Assembly: GCA_045615505.1 (NCBI GenBank)
Contig: JAZLEZ010000050.1
Span: 1 to 5,908 of the forward strand
Direction: 5' to 3'
Source of the DNA: JAZLEZ01 sp045615505
GTDB taxonomy: Bacteria > Spirochaetota > Spirochaetia > Sphaerochaetales > Sphaerochaetaceae
DNA: 5,908 bases
Shown: in pieces, positions 5,469 to 5,908 of the stretch
How positions within the stretch are numbered: position 1 is the first letter of the stretch
How the letters are laid out: every line of letters starts with the position of its first letter
Position numbers and translations under genes: made by a program
The notes under the pieces: model-generated
The model's database searches: none
What the model was told of the DNA's origin: nothing
Seen by the model: the letters and a program-made list of their open reading frames with translations, nothing else

Positions 5469-5908
5469 ATGAAAGTCATTTTGAATCAGGACGTACCTAA
5501 CCTCGGAGAAGAGGGAGATGTCTGTGTGGTAAAAGATGGTTATGCTCGTAACTTTCTTCTTCCTACTGGTGCTGCGGTTGTCTACAATAACGCTAACCTT
5601 GCAATCTTCAAAAGCAGAGCTGCTGCTATAGAGAAACGTAAGATTGAAAAGAGAAAGGCTTCTGCTGATCTCAAAACAAAGCTGGATGAAGTTGTTCTTA
5701 CAATGATTGTAGCTGCAGGTGATTCCGGAAAGCTTTTCGGTTCTGTTACAACAGCTATGGTTCAGGAAGAACTGGCTAAGCTGGGTTTTGACATTGAAAG
5801 AAAGAGAATTGAAGTTGCTACACATGCTATCAAGATGGTAGGATCATATTCAGCAAAGATTCATCTTTATGAAAATGAATCTTCAACAATCAAGATTAAC
5901 GTTGTAAG
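5469..5908 (+). CDS. rplI: Large ribosomal subunit protein bL9 (3' end outside window)
   Basis: 50S protein that binds 23S rRNA through its N-terminal domain and projects its C-terminal domain away from the ribosome; it supports reading-frame maintenance. The frame runs from ATG 5469 to the window end without a stop: 146 complete codons, close to the usual family length of about 150. The N-terminal domain begins MKVILNQDVPNLGEEGDV and carries the bL9 signature VKDGYARNFLLPTGAA (21-36). A charged connecting helix (about 48-75, rich in Lys, Arg, Glu and Ala) leads to the C-terminal domain with GDSGKLFGSVTTAMV (85-99). AAGGAG at 5457-5462 lies 6 nt before the ATG. Last visible gene of the rpsF operon. 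Confidence 0.97.
   Translation, partial: MKVILNQDVPNLGEEGDVCVVKDGYARNFLLPTGAAVVYNNANLAIFKSRAAAIEKRKIEKRKASADLKTKLDEVVLTMIVAAGDSGKLFGSVTTAMVQEELAKLGFDIERKRIEVATHAIKMVGSYSAKIHLYENESSTIKINVV

Noticed and set aside
5048..5825. Minus-strand frames of 124 and 143 codons.
   Set aside because: They are antisense to the DUF2232-like gene and rplI, and their Cys/His/Asn-rich composition looks like reverse reading of coding sequence.

Overview
The window looks like a bacterial chromosome segment from a spirochaete, most likely a Treponema-like organism. That is inferred from the gene set (rpsF-ssb-rpsR-rplI cluster, a methionyl-tRNA synthetase carrying a C-terminal tRNA-binding domain, a tiny Arg/Lys-rich protein of the AURKAIP1/COX24 type) and from moderate G+C. 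No rRNA or marker search could be run, so the genus is a guess. Nothing suggests mobile DNA: no IS, integrase, CRISPR array or tRNA gene was seen.

Layout. Positions 2-1642 (+) hold the 3' part of metG, entered in mid-gene. A hairpin at 1644-1690 separates it from a convergent Mur ligase gene of MurD type (1697-2980, -). Positions 2981-3453 form a compact regulatory island that also contains a 29-codon gene on the minus strand (3123-3212) with its own promoter, Shine-Dalgarno site (SD) and terminator. A divergent promoter then starts a plus-strand operon: rpsF (bS6), ssb, rpsR (bS18), a polytopic membrane protein of the DUF2232/YybS type, and rplI (bL9, cut by the window end).

How the genes fit together. 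Most of the window serves translation: a synthetase, three known ribosomal proteins and one probable small ribosomal protein. SSB is embedded between bS6 and bS18, as in many bacteria. The plus-strand operon is tightly packed (gaps of 41, 17, 0-18 and 25 nt) and no internal terminator is visible. The bS6 and bS18 proteins bind each other on the ribosome, and in several bacteria they repress their own operon through the leader. The leader here has a perfect 7-bp hairpin that could serve such a role.

The points most worth attention are the unlisted 29-residue gene with a complete expression signal set, the divergent promoter pair sharing one A/T tract, the MurD-like protein that lacks several residues normally conserved in MurD, and an in-frame start with a good SD at the domain linker of metG.
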